From Algoriphagus sp. NG3 (GTDB taxonomy: Bacteria; Bacteroidota; Bacteroidia; Cytophagales; Cyclobacteriaceae): DNA of 64,000 nucleotides. Position 1 is the first letter of the stretch. Each line of letters opens with the position of its first letter. Position numbers and translations under genes: made by a program. The notes under the pieces were generated by a model. It was not told the origin of the DNA. It did not search any database and saw nothing but the letters and a program-made list of their open reading frames with translations. Positions 9,801 to 19,281 of the stretch are shown one piece after another. The stretch spans positions 2,046,001 through 2,110,000 of the forward strand of contig NZ_CP139421.1 in NCBI RefSeq assembly GCF_034119865.1. The letters are read 5' to 3'.

Positions 9801-11203
9801 TTATCATTTCTCAACAACAGTATGGGCGCATTGGAAATACCCTGTGCCAAACCAAGTTGTACCAGACTTTCCTTCCAAGAATGATTTTGTTTTTGATGAC
9901 CAGAGGCATGAATGACCAGAATAGAGAACCAACCCTCCAAATCATAAAGCACTGTGCGACGGAATGAGGATTCTGCCCAGACTATATCGAATAGTTGTCG
10001 TGTATGCCCAAGCCTATCCATGGAACCAGTAACATCCTTTTGCTTATCTCCCCAGTCGAGGTAATCCTGAAGCAGACTATTCCATTTACCCCCATCAGCC
10101 CTGCCCAATACTTTCACAAGGTTTTCAAAGCCTCTTTCATTCAATAAGCGCCAAAACCTGGGATACTGCACGGCAAGCTGCTGAAACAAACCACCAGTGC
10201 CCTCTCTATCTTCTATCCAGTGCAGCAGGTCTGGATGTTGTGGGGTATGGTTTAGCCAATGGGCAAACTGTGAAATACCGGGAATTTCCGTAAAATGAAA
10301 AGATTCTTCATTTACACGGTTTTTTTCACCTACCCAAATAATTGCCTCCTTAAAGTCCTGATCCAATTGGTTCTTAGGGGATCTATTAGCTACTATCTTT
10401 TTGATCTCTTTCAAAAAAGTTTGAAAATCAATATTGTAATGTGCGGCAATAGCCTTCAGAGCCCGTTCTGAGAAACTAAATCTGTTGAATTTGGTCCCGG
10501 ATTCATTGACTATAAAATTTAGTATAAATAGGTTTAGAGCTTGCTCCAGGCTTTTAGAAGAGCCGGGAAGTAAACTTTCACTTTCATGAACCTGTATGTA
10601 TGAATTTCTGTAACCAATAAGCCAATCAACCTCTTCGGGAACCATTACCCCTATTATTCTGTCAAAAAACGGGGTATTGAGTACCGCTATTCGTATTCTT
10701 GCCGCTTCACTTTTAAGGGAAACCTCCCTAGCCAGCATTCCGACTGCTTTGGGAGTGGTACTTAGCAGTACTTCTAAAAGTGAATACAGGTCTTTGTCTT
10801 TTTCCAACCAGGCCGGAAAATAGCCTTTTAAAAAAAATGATCTAAGGGCAGCCAATGCGTAATCTTCCTGCTGAAGGCTATTGGACTGAGTTGACAAAGT
10901 ACTGTTGTTTACCCGTAATTTCAGCTCATCAGACAATGCCCTGACCAAAAGATGGCGGATTCTCATCCCAAGGCCTTCGGAGATCTCATCTTCTGTAATT
11001 CTTCCCAGATCAATTTCCAGTTTTTCCAATTCGAGCTGAAACAGCGGATAACTGACTTGATCAAACGCACTTTCCATTTCAGGCACTAGTATGGGCATCA
11101 CCAACTGGGACAATCTGTCATTGCACCGAGAAGCTTGTTGCGCTTGTGTATAAGAGAAAGAGAACATCACCTCCTCGATCCGGTTTTCCTGCCGCTCAGC
11201 CAT
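6821..11203 (-). CDS. Contractile injection system tape-measure family protein
   Basis: 1460 residues. The N-terminus (residues 8-60, with EEVMFSFSYTQAQQA and a run leading to LEKLEIDLG) and the C-terminus (a LVLCWPFLSVLF block, LLQYLVYG, LNKILVG, LQREGNLEIES and PWSIAVVRLAWM) are the conserved ends of the eCIS tape-measure family (Afp14-like). The middle is a long series of leucine-rich helices of irregular spacing. In this family the protein is thought to set or guide tail length during assembly. Its start overlaps the end of the upstream giant baseplate gene by 8 bases, and its stop is followed at once by the GH18-like gene, which indicates translational coupling. Family assignment is secure from both termini; the exact mechanical role is inferred. 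Confidence 0.85.
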   Translation of the reverse strand: MAERQENRIEEVMFSFSYTQAQQASRCNDRLSQLVMPILVPEMESAFDQVSYPLFQLELEKLEIDLGRITEDEISEGLGMRIRHLLVRALSDELKLRVNNSTLSTQSNSLQQEDYALAALRSFFLKGYFPAWLEKDKDLYSLLEVLLSTTPKAVGMLAREVSLKSEAARIRIAVLNTPFFDRIIGVMVPEEVDWLIGYRNSYIQVHESESLLPGSSKSLEQALNLFILNFIVNESGTKFNRFSFSERALKAIAAHYNIDFQTFLKEIKKIVANRSPKNQLDQDFKEAIIWVGEKNRVNEESFHFTEIPGISQFAHWLNHTPQHPDLLHWIEDREGTGGLFQQLAVQYPRFWRLLNERGFENLVKVLGRADGGKWNSLLQDYLDWGDKQKDVTGSMDRLGHTRQLFDIVWAESSFRRTVLYDLEGWFSILVIHASGHQKQNHSWKESLVQLGLAQGISNAPILLLRNDKHGGTAPVDLLTLPAEGRKTSREVVPGKQVDGQLSMAQEYKIQELALREYLRSGSLGKSFQELNRNDLVDVISAMMKLNNPLLINWIKEVEESAEIPAKRRLWALFKRSERKVLLGFMENHGGEQTQGLLRFQKILEQTIAGNSQVKSRLDQLIWISFVKETSESGKSTPSVSLTETLVKMGAMVSILSQIPDLSVTDRRRITVSGKSLHILKSFLLLSPKDPMTESSVMDLFGYLVSSAHRLPAWSYTSLAKKDYKKLDFGKLTAIDPSQKRVLQYFVEFYLSVSVRKLLLVHQLDAVKTRQEAILFIKKDLKSLVRSSLLSSAVTFNPRDKQEAIRRVFAFTVSNKEQALPLFKQYRSQLVLMLFHFKETLKVNEWKRFESYISVHFYQELSHFKKLHFSIGQMEWPSFLQLTDKSVVKGITSRLGVDDMLRLMSSSNLSSGIIERLGRESNWTPGFLKKLTFLRSLPDAVFYHSPLIYRWKRLVSLSVLKIRTETNREIETKFWSAFLGNLKQGFSTYDLRMLDWNYLLYSDELQKADRSRLIRFLKQHSSAGLSRTTNSAIQVHAASALIFLKEEGFLPWWAPVKTKMGLLSTFICQSEFSDQKDASPIVWMFFGENTDQLIAGLKQDELIKLYKLLTKSSHSNYFDSFLRLLDQRIQDYKEVPQNVKKKELLSVAQNGIVDLKNKSITEISLLIRKHIGLCNEEKLVQEWFYYDPRLQKQLIELMKWSSWMYFGSLNPGRWKLLLISFGVDFYIKKGNGFSRMFLNQFLSFLNKTQSTVNWKRVFHLLLKNKGFTKDLGEANQQVISNIYPVAQQVLSDEPNPGDHVRLTNAGLVLCWPFLSVLFSRLEISENNKIPEISQSRAVYLLQYLVYGHYDFPEYELVLNKILVGMKISQHLEKVKLSPEEKEMADSLLVGMKSNWDKMKNASIEAIRETFLQREGNLEIESERYVLRVPKTGVDVLLESIPWSIAVVRLAWMEKSLDVKWR

Positions 11204-14066
11204 TCTCCCCTCCTTTCAGTTGAAATAAGAAGTCATATAGCTTGATCGCGGCCAGTGAGCTTTTCTTCTGTGATTTTCCAGTTCCTGAGCCGCTTTGATA
11301 AGTTGAGTAAAGCTGTTCAAAATCCTGGAACTCCTTCAGGTTCAGCCAATGGATATCTATTTCCATATGGGCAGGGCATCTTTCTTTTACTTCTCTTTCA
11401 AGAAAAAACCGAAAATGTTTCTCCTGGAATCTTGCTGGCCAGTCAGGAAGAACCAATGAGGCTTTCAGGTCAAAAAAGTTTTCCCTGATTACTTTCCCGT
11501 TTTTCAATTTACGGAGAAAGATAACTGCTCTTTGCCTATACGTCCCCTGATGATGCAGCGTACCCTTCAATCTTAGGTTCTCTATTTCCCTAAGCGACAA
11601 AAATCCGGATAGATTTTGTCCTCCATCCATGAGCTGTGAAAGCTCGGCGGTACGTTGTATTACTTCACTTTTGTCCAGTGAAGCAGTCTTATTGAAAACT
11701 GCCAACAAGCGACCTTTCCCATCCTGCAGTTCGATGGAGTTTTCTTTAGATATATACGACTCTTCATTGAGTGAAGCTTCATAGAAAGCCTTTAGCAGCA
11801 CATTCCGCTCTTCTAGTCCATCCACCCAAGCTGATCTGAAAGTAGGATGTCCCCATTCGTCCAGTAGCATAAACCCATATTCTGATTCATCCAGCATTGA
11901 TCTTAACCCTATATGGTCCACCATATACATTCCTTCAGCATGCTCATTCATGGCTCTGAAGTGCTGTATAGTGGTGGCTATTGCAGACAAGGCTTTTTCC
12001 TCGCTATTCCCTTCCCAAACGCTTATCCAATTCGAAGCTGACTTTTGGAAAATCACTTCCACCTTACCGCTCTTGCGGGTAGTTCTGGAAATCCAATAAC
12101 TTTCAGGATCTATAGCTCTGGAAAACATGTCTTTAATCCCTATTTTTCCAAAAGAAAATATAGAATGGGAGTGTGCGTCAGGTTCCAGGCTTTTTACTTC
12201 GTCTTTGTGAAGAGGCCTAAATTTTCCACTGAACTCAGAAAAAGACGTTTGTGTCATCAAAGTCTCTGACCCCGAAGCCTCCATAGTTAGATCACTTTTG
12301 GAGATAAACCCAGGGATCAGGGAGTTGGTCTTTTCCTGAATGCCGACTACCAGATGAAGCAGCTTAACAAGGGCTGAATTAAAAACAGTATCTGCTGGAG
12401 AAAGAAAAACAGCCCGGTTTTTTCCATAATTAAGTTCTGGTAATAATCTTAAAATCCTTGATTTTTGGAGAAGCATAACCGCCAAAACATCCTCCTCTGA
12501 TTTATAGAGGTTCAGTTTCAAGGAAAGCTTAAATGGCTGGTCGCTTATATCCTCCCCAAACCTCGCCAGCAGATGGTCTAAGACACGGTTTTTCCTGAGT
12601 AACCATGATTTCCTGCTTTCTCCGGTACGCGGATTAATTCCCGACTTGCTGAATCCAGGTTCAAGCATGGATTTGATTTCCAATTCATCACCCCCAATGC
12701 TTGTCTCGAAATCCTGTGAATAATAGGTTTGTTCTGCGGTGATATTATGATCAAAAAAATCTGAGATATGGGACAATTGTGCAAGGTAATTGGCTAAATG
12801 CCGCTCCATCAGCATGAGGTATCCTTTCAGCTGGCGGACTTTGGCATGGCGCTCCATCGGCTCATGTCTGGATATACTATCCTTTCCCAAACCATAAACC
12901 GCGGGGAAGTGATGCTGGATTGAATAATATCTTCCCGGGTTTCTAAAACGTCCAACAAACTTTTGACCTGTCACGTTTTCCCTGAACAAATCAACTTCGT
13001 ACACCCGGTAATTCTTTGACCAAAGATCCAATAACCTATCAGATACCCGTGATTTGCTAAGTCTCTGTAGATTACCGTTCACGTAAAGGCACAAGGTACT
13101 AAAGATACTTTCCGAACTGGTAAAATCGGTAGTGATAGCAGCATAGCATTTATCGGGAATGGGAAACAGTTTCTCCACTGCCCCTGAAGCAAACCCCAGA
13201 TTCCAACATTTTCTTACCCCGGAAATCCTTGAAATTATCCTCGTTATAGTTTCTGCATGCAGGGTCTTACTTCTTTCCTTCAGCTCAGAATCCTGAATAA
13301 AACCACGGCTCAATCTCGGGCCTGAAAAAATTTCCTCCAGCCTGATTCCTTGCTGCTGCAATTCTTCCAAGCTGGAGAAAGCCACCGGATGGTACAAGAA
13401 GACTTCCAGGGAAAAAATAATCTCAGCCATGATTTCATCTACGTCCCGGTGCCCATCCACTTCTATGCTTCCCTCTACCAATATAGGACAAGGTTTCAAC
13501 AGAATGGGCAGTTCAAAATCTTCCCCAAGATTCCTGTTAAGCGTAAGGAAATCCTTTAGCTTTTTTAGGAAATCCAGCTCTGCGTCCGTTTTTTTTCTCA
13601 ATGTCTTTTGAAAGGGTAAGGAAGGCAGTACCTCTATCTGATACACCCCATTCATACCCTCTTCCATACCTTGGGGATAGCTAGGGGTTAACCAGCAATT
13701 CTGTATTTCAGGAAACGTATCAATCAATAACTTCCTAAAATCAATAGCTGTGACCGGATGGGAGCTAAACACCAATGCCGGAGAATGAAAGGAGTTTTTC
13801 CCCCAGTCAATTTTACCATCAGCCTCTTCTACCAATAAATCTTCAATAGGAAAAGCCGTTTTATATCCCAGTTCTGTCAGTCCGTAGCAAAACTGTTCCA
13901 GAATAGTAACTCCAGGATCGTGGGCATTGTAATCCGTCCAACTATCCCCACTGAATCGCTGGACATACGATATGCCCTGCTGCATCAGGTATGGCAGATT
14001 CTGGGATTTGTTGGCTTCCTGTTCTCGTGAGATAGATCCGGTTTTTTCCATAGAATTAAAGCTCAT
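11196..14066 (-). CDS. eCIS baseplate protein, Afp12-like
   Basis: 956 residues. Near the N-terminus residues 42-69 contain DSWTDYNAHDPGVTILE followed by CYGLTELGY, the hallmark of the large eCIS baseplate-wedge proteins, which share it with the baseplate J/gp6 group. The rest is a long multi-domain protein without a signal peptide. It would form the outer wedge of the baseplate with the giant protein encoded at 14829-18452. The first ATG overlaps the upstream fibre-like gene by 11 bases; a second ATG at 14049-14051 (Met6) would start just after that gene's stop and is an equally reasonable start. The 3' end overlaps the tape-measure gene by 8 bases. Confidence 0.85.
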   Translation of the reverse strand: MSFNSMEKTGSISREQEANKSQNLPYLMQQGISYVQRFSGDSWTDYNAHDPGVTILEQFCYGLTELGYKTAFPIEDLLVEEADGKIDWGKNSFHSPALVFSSHPVTAIDFRKLLIDTFPEIQNCWLTPSYPQGMEEGMNGVYQIEVLPSLPFQKTLRKKTDAELDFLKKLKDFLTLNRNLGEDFELPILLKPCPILVEGSIEVDGHRDVDEIMAEIIFSLEVFLYHPVAFSSLEELQQQGIRLEEIFSGPRLSRGFIQDSELKERSKTLHAETITRIISRISGVRKCWNLGFASGAVEKLFPIPDKCYAAITTDFTSSESIFSTLCLYVNGNLQRLSKSRVSDRLLDLWSKNYRVYEVDLFRENVTGQKFVGRFRNPGRYYSIQHHFPAVYGLGKDSISRHEPMERHAKVRQLKGYLMLMERHLANYLAQLSHISDFFDHNITAEQTYYSQDFETSIGGDELEIKSMLEPGFSKSGINPRTGESRKSWLLRKNRVLDHLLARFGEDISDQPFKLSLKLNLYKSEEDVLAVMLLQKSRILRLLPELNYGKNRAVFLSPADTVFNSALVKLLHLVVGIQEKTNSLIPGFISKSDLTMEASGSETLMTQTSFSEFSGKFRPLHKDEVKSLEPDAHSHSIFSFGKIGIKDMFSRAIDPESYWISRTTRKSGKVEVIFQKSASNWISVWEGNSEEKALSAIATTIQHFRAMNEHAEGMYMVDHIGLRSMLDESEYGFMLLDEWGHPTFRSAWVDGLEERNVLLKAFYEASLNEESYISKENSIELQDGKGRLLAVFNKTASLDKSEVIQRTAELSQLMDGGQNLSGFLSLREIENLRLKGTLHHQGTYRQRAVIFLRKLKNGKVIRENFFDLKASLVLPDWPARFQEKHFRFFLEREVKERCPAHMEIDIHWLNLKEFQDFEQLYSTYQSGSGTGKSQKKSSLAAIKLYDFLFQLKGGENG

Positions 14067-14811
14067 TTAAAAAATCATCGTCCCATAATTTCCCGATCCG
14101 AAAAGTGATCTGGGCTTCTCCTCCATAATTACTGCCAGTACGCATCTGCAGCTTGTAATTAAAAGTCCCACCCGTCCATCTGCAGTCTATCTTGTTCCAC
14201 CAAAGCCCATAATGGGCGCAGGTTTTGTTTATTTTTGGTTTAGAGTTTCCATAGGTGCTCACTGCCGTGGCATGGAGAAGGGAGTATTTCCCTTTTTGCT
14301 TCCGGCCTGCATGTGCTATAATTTCAAAACCTTGGCAGCCCGTCAACCCAGTCAGTACATCATGCCAGTTCCCATCGGCTGGAATCGTGCCTTTATGGAA
14401 CACGCCAACTCTTCCATGTGAAGCGATCATTCCAGCTACCTCAAGCTTTTGACTTGGCCTATCTGTCCCAATACCTACATTCCCCCCATTCTGAAAAAAA
14501 ATAGTTGGGGTATCCTTTCCTTTTTCTTTTAAAATAATTCCTTTGGCCTCTCCTTGCGCATTCACCAATACCCAACTGGCCCTCTTGTCCCGTAGAGAGT
14601 CATAGAAACTGAGTAAAACCTCTTCATCCCCCGAGGGAAAGATCATAAGCCCATCCTCGGAATTTTTGTTGATACCGTCATCCACCTTGTTGAACATAGA
14701 GTCGATGAGAATGGCAAAATGAACTTCAGAGGGTAACATGCCGCTTCTAAAGTACTTTTTGAGTTGTTCTCTATCGTTGATAATTACGCTGTTACCGGAT
14801 ATATCTGCCAT
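14056..14811 (-). CDS. Fibre-like / putative target-binding protein of the eCIS
   Basis: 251 residues. The N-terminal 50 residues (DREQLKKYFRSGMLPSE and FAILIDSMFN) look like an attachment segment found repeatedly in Bacteroidetes eCIS and phage-like loci. Residues about 105-127 contain GGNVGIGTDRPSQKLEVAG, the collagen-free shaft motif typical of phage tail fibres and S74-type fibre proteins. The last 120 residues form a Gly/Trp/Lys-rich beta domain with a CQGFEIIAHAG segment and a RTGSNYGG loop, ending in KLWDDDF. I infer a trimeric fibre or adhesin. It sits between the two giant baseplate genes, where a fibre would attach. No catalytic residues and no separate chaperone gene were seen. Confidence 0.6.
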   Translation of the reverse strand: MADISGNSVIINDREQLKKYFRSGMLPSEVHFAILIDSMFNKVDDGINKNSEDGLMIFPSGDEEVLLSFYDSLRDKRASWVLVNAQGEAKGIILKEKGKDTPTIFFQNGGNVGIGTDRPSQKLEVAGMIASHGRVGVFHKGTIPADGNWHDVLTGLTGCQGFEIIAHAGRKQKGKYSLLHATAVSTYGNSKPKINKTCAHYGLWWNKIDCRWTGGTFNYKLQMRTGSNYGGEAQITFRIGKLWDDDFLNEL

Positions 14812-14828
14812 GACAGGTGTATGCCTAT

Positions 14829-17800
14829 TTAAATGTTAAAACTTTTGATAATAAAATCTGAATCGATAGAAAGGTCTCCTATACTGGCTATTTCCGGATC
14901 CTTCAGTTCCTGATAATTCAAAATTTCAAGCTGATGGGTTTCCGATGAGGTCAGAATGGCATAAGGGCTGATCGTCCTGAGACGCTCTACATTAAAAGCA
15001 GTGTCCGCAGTATCGATGATCTTGTAACTCCCCTGAACTTCTACTATCTGGAGAACCGAAAAAGCCGTCATTGAATCCACATAAGACCTTGATTCTATGA
15101 AAGTTTGGATTTCTGTCTTATATATTGAGTTTATGAATCCTTTTTCCTTTTGGAAATCCCCAGGATTAGGTGACAAGAACTCTATAAGCTCACGCTCAAG
15201 TCTGTCCCTGTAAAAACCTGCCTGTTGAGCCTGTTTGAACTTGACTGATGCACGGATCTTCAGTTTTTCAAAAACAGGATTGCACACCTCCACTCGGGCA
15301 AAAGGGGAAACAAAAGTTTGGAGAAAGGCTCTGATTTCCCTCAACAGCTCATACGGAGCCCGAAACCCCTCACTCCTGCCATTGCTCAGCAGCGGTGATT
15401 GGGGTATAACTACAGCCTGGATATTTGAATTTTTCACCATATGCAGCGGATAGTCGCTTCTCCCATATACCATTACCCTCCCTATCTGCGGGAATCGCTC
15501 CAATACCAACCGCTCCATATCCCAAGTGGAGATAGCTCGGTTCCTATGCCGGATCAGTTCACTCACACGGATCCTATCCATCTCAAATGACTTCTTAATA
15601 GCAGGTATAATAAGATGAAAAGGTCTGCTCACGGAGTCCACTACGGGATTACCGTTAGACACCACCGACAAAGATTGTCGCATCTCGTCAATTGTAAATG
15701 AACCTACTTCTTCGTTTTTCACCTCAGTGAGCCACATAGCATTTGTGAACATAGAGAGTAGCCGGCTATTGATGTCTGCTTTACCAACATAAGATGCCCG
15801 AAGCCAAAATTTCCCTGAAGCAAGACGGGTATTGGAAAAATCCAGCTTATTGGGTAACCTGATTTTAACTATACCCGACTGCAACATTCCATGGGTGGAA
15901 TCTTCCATCATCAGGTTTCCCAATGGTTGCCATTGATTTCTTTCCAGATACTCCCATATGACCCGGGGAGGCTGGGTGATAGTATGGATAAAAAACGCAG
16001 GGTGAAGTTTGAATCCAAGATTGATGACTTGGTTTTCTTCTACATCCACCAGCCCTATCAGTAAGTTTCCCTTTCCCCTTACCTGTGGGAGTAAATTAGA
16101 TTCCGAACTTCTAGAAGCCGGAAACACCTGCTTATGTCCAAAAGGAAACAGGTGAAAGAACTTAATACTACTTGCTTCATCATCCGTCTTTCTTCCCAGG
16201 TTTTCCTTGGTGAAATTGCAATAGGAGATTTCAATTTTTTCCAGCTGTGGAGTATAGGCGGGTTTCGGCAATTCCTTTTGCTTTTTTGGAAACCTACTGT
16301 TGTATAGGGAAGTATCGGCATAAAGCTGAGTGTATTGTTCATGACCAAACGCAAAGGGTACCGGTTCAGCAATGCGAAGTGAAAAATAGGACTGATCTTT
16401 CTTTAAGAATTCCGCAGATGATCTGGGCTCTTTCAATGCCGTCATTTCCACAAGGTCTAAATTGACATTGATAGACTTGGATTTAAGCAGGTAGTTGCCG
16501 TCAGCTTTTTGGGTTGTCTCGAACATAGGCACCTGCTGTTGTGCTGCTTCATCGGAAGGGTTTTCCCTGTATAGATCAGATTTGATAGAGACAGTAGCAA
16601 CGAAACTTTTGTCAGTAATCCGCTCCGGATATGCCTGATAATATTCCTTAAACCCGTTTCGGTTTTCAGGCAGTCCCATCCATTTAAGTGAAATAGATAA
16701 CCTTGACAGAAATCTATTTAGAATCAATGGGTTATAAACCTTCAAGTAAGAATCCTTAGATGGGATTGCCCCAAATGGAAGAAAGGGATTGGTCGGATCA
16801 AGTTTGCCTATCTGGTTATAGCATTCCAAACCACTGCTGACTCCTCTGGAAAGCGTGTGGATTTCAATAGCTGTCACCTCCAATAGGCTCATAAGCTTAT
16901 ATGGGGGGTAGTTAGCGGAATTATTCAGGGAAAAACGCACACAAGGCCATTCTGTACCTGAAAGTCCGTCGTGCAATCCCTGCTCAAATACACTGGGAAG
17001 TTCCGCCTCAACTTCCGGTTCTATCTTAAATACCAGTGTACTATCTGCATGGGAAAACTGCACCTGTAAATAATCCAGTGTTTTCCATCCTGCTTTGGTA
17101 GTAAGTGATACAGAAAATGCCTCATTAAGAAACCCAACCATAAAGCTTTTCAGCTCTTGTTCATCATGCTGATGGGCAATTCCCATATAGGCTTCCTTAT
17201 CATGCAGCAAATCTGAAAGCAGGCCTTTAAATTTATCAGCAGACTCCCTGCTTAAGGCACACACAATCTTAAAGAAATGGGAGCCGTGTTCTACAGAAAA
17301 CACGGGCGAACTTACAACAAATCCCATGGGCGAACTGACCATACTACGCTGTGCCAGGCCTTTTTGGCTTTGATCCTCGCCTAGAGTAAGCGGAAAATCC
17401 TGAAGTTCCTCACCGGGGAAAGAGATCTCCTGCCTGCCAGCTCCCCTATATAACACGGCCTCAAACAAGCTGTTCAAAGACACCTCCTGAAGCTTATGGC
17501 CTGCAGAGAAAGGATAATAATCGTTTTTGTAAAAGGTTCTGATCTCGGCAATTCTGCATTGACTCAGCTCAGTAATCAATCTGTTTTCAAAGGGAATGGT
17601 CTTTTTGGAAGGAAATTGCAAAGTGAACGCCGAGTTAGCAGGCAACAGCCAGCCCCCCGGCTTTGGATAAAGACCCACCAACAGCTGAATAGGCGCAGTC
17701 GGTAGCGGGGATTGCTGAAGTATCCTTTGGTAATAAAAGTCGAGGTGTCTTTTGGTCAGCTGGTTTAAATCCGTCTGGATTTCCCTGAAAAGCTTCAAAG

Positions 17801-18452
17801 AAGCTAGCAAAAGGCCTATATGGGGCTGATGGTCTCGTGTGTGATCTTCCATCATCTCATCGAACCTCCTCTCTGCAAAATCCACTATGTACAAGAGATT
17901 TTTGTAAGATAACTTAAAGCTTTCCTTTAGACTGACTTCCTGAGAGGAATCAACCTTTTGCAAATCCAATCCAGGAAAATCAGACGCTTTAAATCTTTTT
18001 TGGAGTGTAATCCCCATTTTTATCACAGGCTCTACAAATTTGATCCCGTTCATAATTTCTTTTAAAATGGAGCCAGTATAGTTGCAACTCCGGAACAAAT
18101 CCTCCCAATAGATTAGATTTTTAATCATAGCCAGAAGATTTTCAGCCATCTCCTCCTTCAGCTTTTTATCAGTATCCAGACGCTCATCTGCTTTGGACAC
18201 TAGATCATCCTGCCTTAGCTTGTAGGACTTCAGTGAAGTAGAGGCAATCAACCCGGTTATAAATACTGGGTTGTTAAGAAGAAAAGGCTTCCAAGTGCCT
18301 ACGGGTTTATTCTGAAAATTGAAATAGGAAACTGCCTCAGCGTAATTTAACGTGAACTGCACCAACTCCAGCAAGGAACGCTCATCCAGTCCCACAAAAG
18401 TGGGATCTAAGGGGGCAAGCATCCTTCCTGATTGATTAATTCCGTTTTTCAT
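14829..18452 (-). CDS. eCIS giant baseplate wedge protein, Afp11-like (baseplate J / gp6-related)
   Basis: 1207 residues, no signal peptide. The opening (residues 10-40, MLAPLDPTFVGLDERSLLEL) and a later block with RHRNRAISTWDMERLVL and then RFPQIGRVMVYGRSD at about residues 985-1015 are typical of the large eCIS baseplate J-like wedge proteins. The C-terminal 200 residues resemble the ring-forming baseplate J core. It would be the main wedge holding the hub and spike. It follows the gp25-like gene after 108 bases that contain no gene, and precedes the fibre-like gene by 17 bases. Confidence 0.85.
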   Translation of the reverse strand: MKNGINQSGRMLAPLDPTFVGLDERSLLELVQFTLNYAEAVSYFNFQNKPVGTWKPFLLNNPVFITGLIASTSLKSYKLRQDDLVSKADERLDTDKKLKEEMAENLLAMIKNLIYWEDLFRSCNYTGSILKEIMNGIKFVEPVIKMGITLQKRFKASDFPGLDLQKVDSSQEVSLKESFKLSYKNLLYIVDFAERRFDEMMEDHTRDHQPHIGLLLASLKLFREIQTDLNQLTKRHLDFYYQRILQQSPLPTAPIQLLVGLYPKPGGWLLPANSAFTLQFPSKKTIPFENRLITELSQCRIAEIRTFYKNDYYPFSAGHKLQEVSLNSLFEAVLYRGAGRQEISFPGEELQDFPLTLGEDQSQKGLAQRSMVSSPMGFVVSSPVFSVEHGSHFFKIVCALSRESADKFKGLLSDLLHDKEAYMGIAHQHDEQELKSFMVGFLNEAFSVSLTTKAGWKTLDYLQVQFSHADSTLVFKIEPEVEAELPSVFEQGLHDGLSGTEWPCVRFSLNNSANYPPYKLMSLLEVTAIEIHTLSRGVSSGLECYNQIGKLDPTNPFLPFGAIPSKDSYLKVYNPLILNRFLSRLSISLKWMGLPENRNGFKEYYQAYPERITDKSFVATVSIKSDLYRENPSDEAAQQQVPMFETTQKADGNYLLKSKSINVNLDLVEMTALKEPRSSAEFLKKDQSYFSLRIAEPVPFAFGHEQYTQLYADTSLYNSRFPKKQKELPKPAYTPQLEKIEISYCNFTKENLGRKTDDEASSIKFFHLFPFGHKQVFPASRSSESNLLPQVRGKGNLLIGLVDVEENQVINLGFKLHPAFFIHTITQPPRVIWEYLERNQWQPLGNLMMEDSTHGMLQSGIVKIRLPNKLDFSNTRLASGKFWLRASYVGKADINSRLLSMFTNAMWLTEVKNEEVGSFTIDEMRQSLSVVSNGNPVVDSVSRPFHLIIPAIKKSFEMDRIRVSELIRHRNRAISTWDMERLVLERFPQIGRVMVYGRSDYPLHMVKNSNIQAVVIPQSPLLSNGRSEGFRAPYELLREIRAFLQTFVSPFARVEVCNPVFEKLKIRASVKFKQAQQAGFYRDRLERELIEFLSPNPGDFQKEKGFINSIYKTEIQTFIESRSYVDSMTAFSVLQIVEVQGSYKIIDTADTAFNVERLRTISPYAILTSSETHQLEILNYQELKDPEIASIGDLSIDSDFIIKSFNI

Positions 18453-18560
18453 AGTTTACAGTTGTTTTCGATAACCCAGCTAACTCACTTGTTGCAGCCT
18501 ATGGAATTTTTCACCTACCTAGTGGGTGCTTAAGATTATTCCCACTTACTTCGTGAACTT

Positions 18561-18974
18561 TTATAGGTTCGTCCCCTCTCTAAAATAGAAGGGATACACC
18601 CGGTTGTTCCGAGAGTTGGTAATAATCACTGTGTAATCGATATGTATCATTAGCACTCCTTCCTGCAACTTCTCTTTACCAAATTTGATGCTCCTGACTT
18701 TTATCCTAGGTTCATAATAAAGCAATGAATCACTGATGGTGTCCCGTAGCATCGTCTGATAAGTAGGATCATCTGTCTCAAAAACATACTTCATAATATC
18801 GCATCCAAATTTCGGATCGCTGACCCGCTCCATAGGAAGCGTGTTGAGGATAATTCCGATACTCTGCTGTATATCCTCTTCGCCGGAGACCAGCTCCACC
18901 CACTTTGAATCCATCTCAAACGATGGAGGGAATGACCAGCCTTTTCCCAAAAACGCTTTGGATGAATCTCCCAT
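18561..18974 (-). CDS. gp25-like baseplate wedge protein (GPW/gp25 family), Afp9-like
   Basis: 137 residues, the usual size for the GPW/gp25 family. Visible family features are DIQQSIGIILNTLPMERV at about 47-65 followed by PKFGCDIMKYVFE, matching the conserved QNI-ILLTTPGER and FG-x3-LFEP blocks of gp25 and TssE homologues. In contractile systems this protein nucleates the sheath on the baseplate. It starts 1 base after the PAAR gene ends, so the two are coupled. Clear assignment. Confidence 0.92.
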   Translation of the reverse strand: MGDSSKAFLGKGWSFPPSFEMDSKWVELVSGEEDIQQSIGIILNTLPMERVSDPKFGCDIMKYVFETDDPTYQTMLRDTISDSLLYYEPRIKVRSIKFGKEKLQEGVLMIHIDYTVIITNSRNNRVYPFYFREGTNL

Positions 18975-18975
18975 C

Positions 18976-19275
18976 TTACCCTCCGATCATTACAGTAGGA
19001 CATCCCAGGACAACAGATCCTCCATGGGAAGTGGTATCGCCCATCCTTGCGGCAGGTTTGCCGCCGATCATAACAGTTGCCGAGCCTTTTATGATGGAGT
19101 CTGGCGGACCCACACAGATACAGGAATCCCCCAGTACAGAAGCCGGCAATCCGCCAATCATAACGGTAGGAATACCAGGCCCTACGATAGGCCCACCCAC
19201 ATGGGGTATGGGAGGTACACCGGGGGTCTGCATAGGACAGGTATGCATATCTGTCAATCTTGCTGCTAAAGGCAT
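18976..19275 (-). CDS. PAAR-domain spike tip protein, Afp10-like
   Basis: 99 residues built from repeated short beta strands: PTVMIGG occurs at 36-42 and 93-99, with ATVMIGGKPAARMGD between. Candidate zinc ligands are H11, C13, H84 and C92, and C52/C54 are also near the tip. This is the full-length small PAAR cone that sharpens the VgrG spike. It lies 6 bases after the VgrG-like gene. No fused C-terminal toxin is present, so it is a purely structural tip. Confidence 0.93.
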   Translation of the reverse strand: MPLAARLTDMHTCPMQTPGVPPIPHVGGPIVGPGIPTVMIGGLPASVLGDSCICVGPPDSIIKGSATVMIGGKPAARMGDTTSHGGSVVLGCPTVMIGG

Positions 19276-19281
19276 AGTAAG

